A stretch of DNA of 64,000 nucleotides from JBJMQS01 sp045802605 (GTDB taxonomy: Bacteria > Planctomycetota > Planctomycetia > Gemmatales > Gemmataceae), in assembly GCA_045802605.1 (NCBI GenBank), contig JBJMQS010000053.1:186001-250000 (forward strand). Direction: 5' to 3'. The notes under the pieces were generated by a model. That model searched no databases, had not been told where the DNA came from, and saw only the letters and a list, made by a program, of their open reading frames with translations. The translations under genes and the position numbers were made by a program. Below are positions 62,690 through 64,000 of this stretch, piece after piece. Position 1 is the first letter of the stretch. Every line of letters starts with the position of its first letter.

Positions 62690-62997
62690 GGCATCGCTTT
62701 CAAGCAAGGCTCAAATGAACAAGAAACAAGACCTGACAACCACTTTAGCAGCGGGTCTGGCTGTAAAACAGAATACCTAAACAAAACGGCATGCTGGCCC
62801 CGACATTGATGAAGACATTACGCGATTTGCGCTCGGCGTGGCTCAAGAGGCGCGGGTGGCCCGTTCCCGGCAATGCCTCCTGGGTCATTCGCCACTATAG
62901 GTAACAATCAGTTCGACCAATCATCCACAAAACTTCGCTTTCTCGCGCAAGTGAATGTCCGCTGCCTCGTCCGCCTATTGACGAAAAAACAAATGGC

Positions 62998-64000
62998 ATG
63001 TTCATGATTCGTATTGCGATGCGCTTGTTACTCCGCGGAGCCTCCCTGGGCGCAATTGCGATTATTGCGGTATGGTATGTCTGGTTTCTTTCTCCGGAAC
63101 GCCCAATCCGGACCATCACTTTGACTGGCCGACCCAATTTGGATGGCGAGATTTCGCCCGACGGCAATTACATGTTTGCGTCGCTTGGTGACGCAGCGCA
63201 ACATTTGATCCGACTACCTGGTGGCGAGGATATCATCCCGCCGGCACTTGTCGAATCGAGTGTCCAATTTCTCGACAACGACCGAGCATTGACAATTGGA
63301 TGGGGGGTCGTGCGCCTTGTCGACCTAAAATCCGGCAAAGTTAACTGGGAACTACAGGGTTCCAGCGCGTGGTGTTGGAATGCTGACGGTTCCCGAATCG
63401 TATGCCAGAAACAAACCGACCAATCCGGACTCACGATTGTTGACACAAATCGCGGGGAGCCAATTTTCACGCTTCCTAACGCGTGTTATCCCAATTGGGA
63501 TATGCGGGGCGATCAGATAATTTCGTTGGTGGATAGTGATTCGGCTGCCATCGTTGTCTGGGATGCGCGAGATGGCCACGAGATCAAACGTTTCCGTTCA
63601 CGTTGGGGTAATATCAGCGAATTAAAGACGAGTCGCGATGGCAGGTTTGTAGTTGCTGCCCAGTACCGCGAGAATACCTAAGGAACATCCGAATACGGGA
63701 CGTATCTTTGGGACCTTCGCCGTGACGAGGCTGATGACCCCACCTGTATTGTTAATAAGCCAGTGAGTTTTCACGAAGGGTTTGATCCGCTCAATCACTA
63801 CGTGATCACAAATCGATCTACGCTTGAACCAATCTTGTTTGACATCAGGGCAAACCCGCCGACACCCGTGAAGGTGCCGAACTTTTTCGGTTTCGATCCA
63901 ACGGGACGACGTTATGTACGAGTTCACTGGGGCCTTCTGGGTTCATTTAGCGATCTCACGGTCCATGACGCCGACACGCATAGAGAAATCGCGCGTTCAG
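62998..64000 (+). pseudogene. WD40/beta-propeller-like membrane protein interrupted by an in-frame stop
   Basis: The start gives a membrane anchor (LLLRGASLGAIAIIAVWYVW) and blade-like motifs: LDGEISPDGNYMFASLGD, AWCWNADGSRIVCQ, DSDSAAIVVWDARDGHE and LKTSRDGRFVVAAQ. A TAA at 63679-63681 stops this 227-residue frame. The same frame continues without further stops to the window edge with more blades (TYLWDLRRDEADD, FDPLNHYVITNRSTLEPILF, GRRYVRVHWGL). So the gene is one propeller split by a nonsense codon, or a sequencing error exists at that base. It runs off the right edge. Confidence 0.65.

Overview
The window looks like chromosome from a member of the Planctomycetota. The evidence is: secreted proteins that open with the LExRxVPA-type N-terminal motif and end in dockerin-like or PEP-CTERM tails; two ECF sigma factor genes, each overlapping or abutting a Ser/Thr kinase gene; many small orphan proteins; and planctomycete-style palindromic repeats between genes. 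The order cannot be fixed from the sequence alone. No rRNA, tRNA or CRISPR array was recognised.

Layout. 1-2.9 kb: 5' part of sucA (2-oxoglutarate dehydrogenase E1), a palindrome-rich spacer, and a Mug-type DNA glycosylase. 3.1-7.6 kb: a two-gene minus-strand unit, a 1275-aa protein with a restriction-nuclease-like N-terminus plus a 195-aa nucleotidyltransferase-fold protein, a candidate defence module. 8.2-14.2 kb: a large serine recombinase followed by a compact ubiquitin-like conjugation cassette: beta-grasp Ubl, E2 fused to a treble-clef/RING-like cysteine array, JAMM peptidase, ThiF/E1, then three small proteins. 14.3-19.5 kb: a GYF-domain membrane protein divergent from a C-protein-like regulator, a decayed surface protein, a response regulator without its phosphoacceptor Asp, and small orphans.

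19.5-20.6 kb, 37.0-37.5 kb and 52.0-53.4 kb hold three copies of one HTH-centred module, two of them in opposite orientation. 20.6-25.1 kb: a Popeye-like membrane protein, a six-CxxCH cytochrome and a secreted protein, closed by a strong terminator. 25.2-37 kb: surface-protein and signalling region, with a matrixin metalloprotease, a TPR Ser/Thr kinase plus ECF sigma, a repeat protein, a Ser/Gly/Thr-repeat protein followed by a GT25-type glycosyltransferase, and a dockerin-tailed protein. 35-38 kb and 41.7-42.6 kb are gene graveyards with PEP-CTERM, BRCT, hydrolase, PAS and repeat-protein remnants. 38.2-41.7 kb: Tat-exported amidohydrolase and isochorismatase-like hydrolase genes, and an M17-N-like secreted protein. 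42.7-45.2 kb: second ECF/kinase pair. 46.3-51.8 kb: an 1837-aa FG-GAP and glycine-rich surface protein. 53.6-64 kb: two PEP-CTERM proteins, a papain-fold candidate, several orphans, a phospholipase C-family protein, an ankyrin protein and a WD40-like gene broken by an in-frame stop.

The strongest candidates for something new are the recombinase-linked Ubl cassette with its E2-RING fusion and its internal terminator, the 1275/195-aa pair beside it, and the three-copy HTH module.
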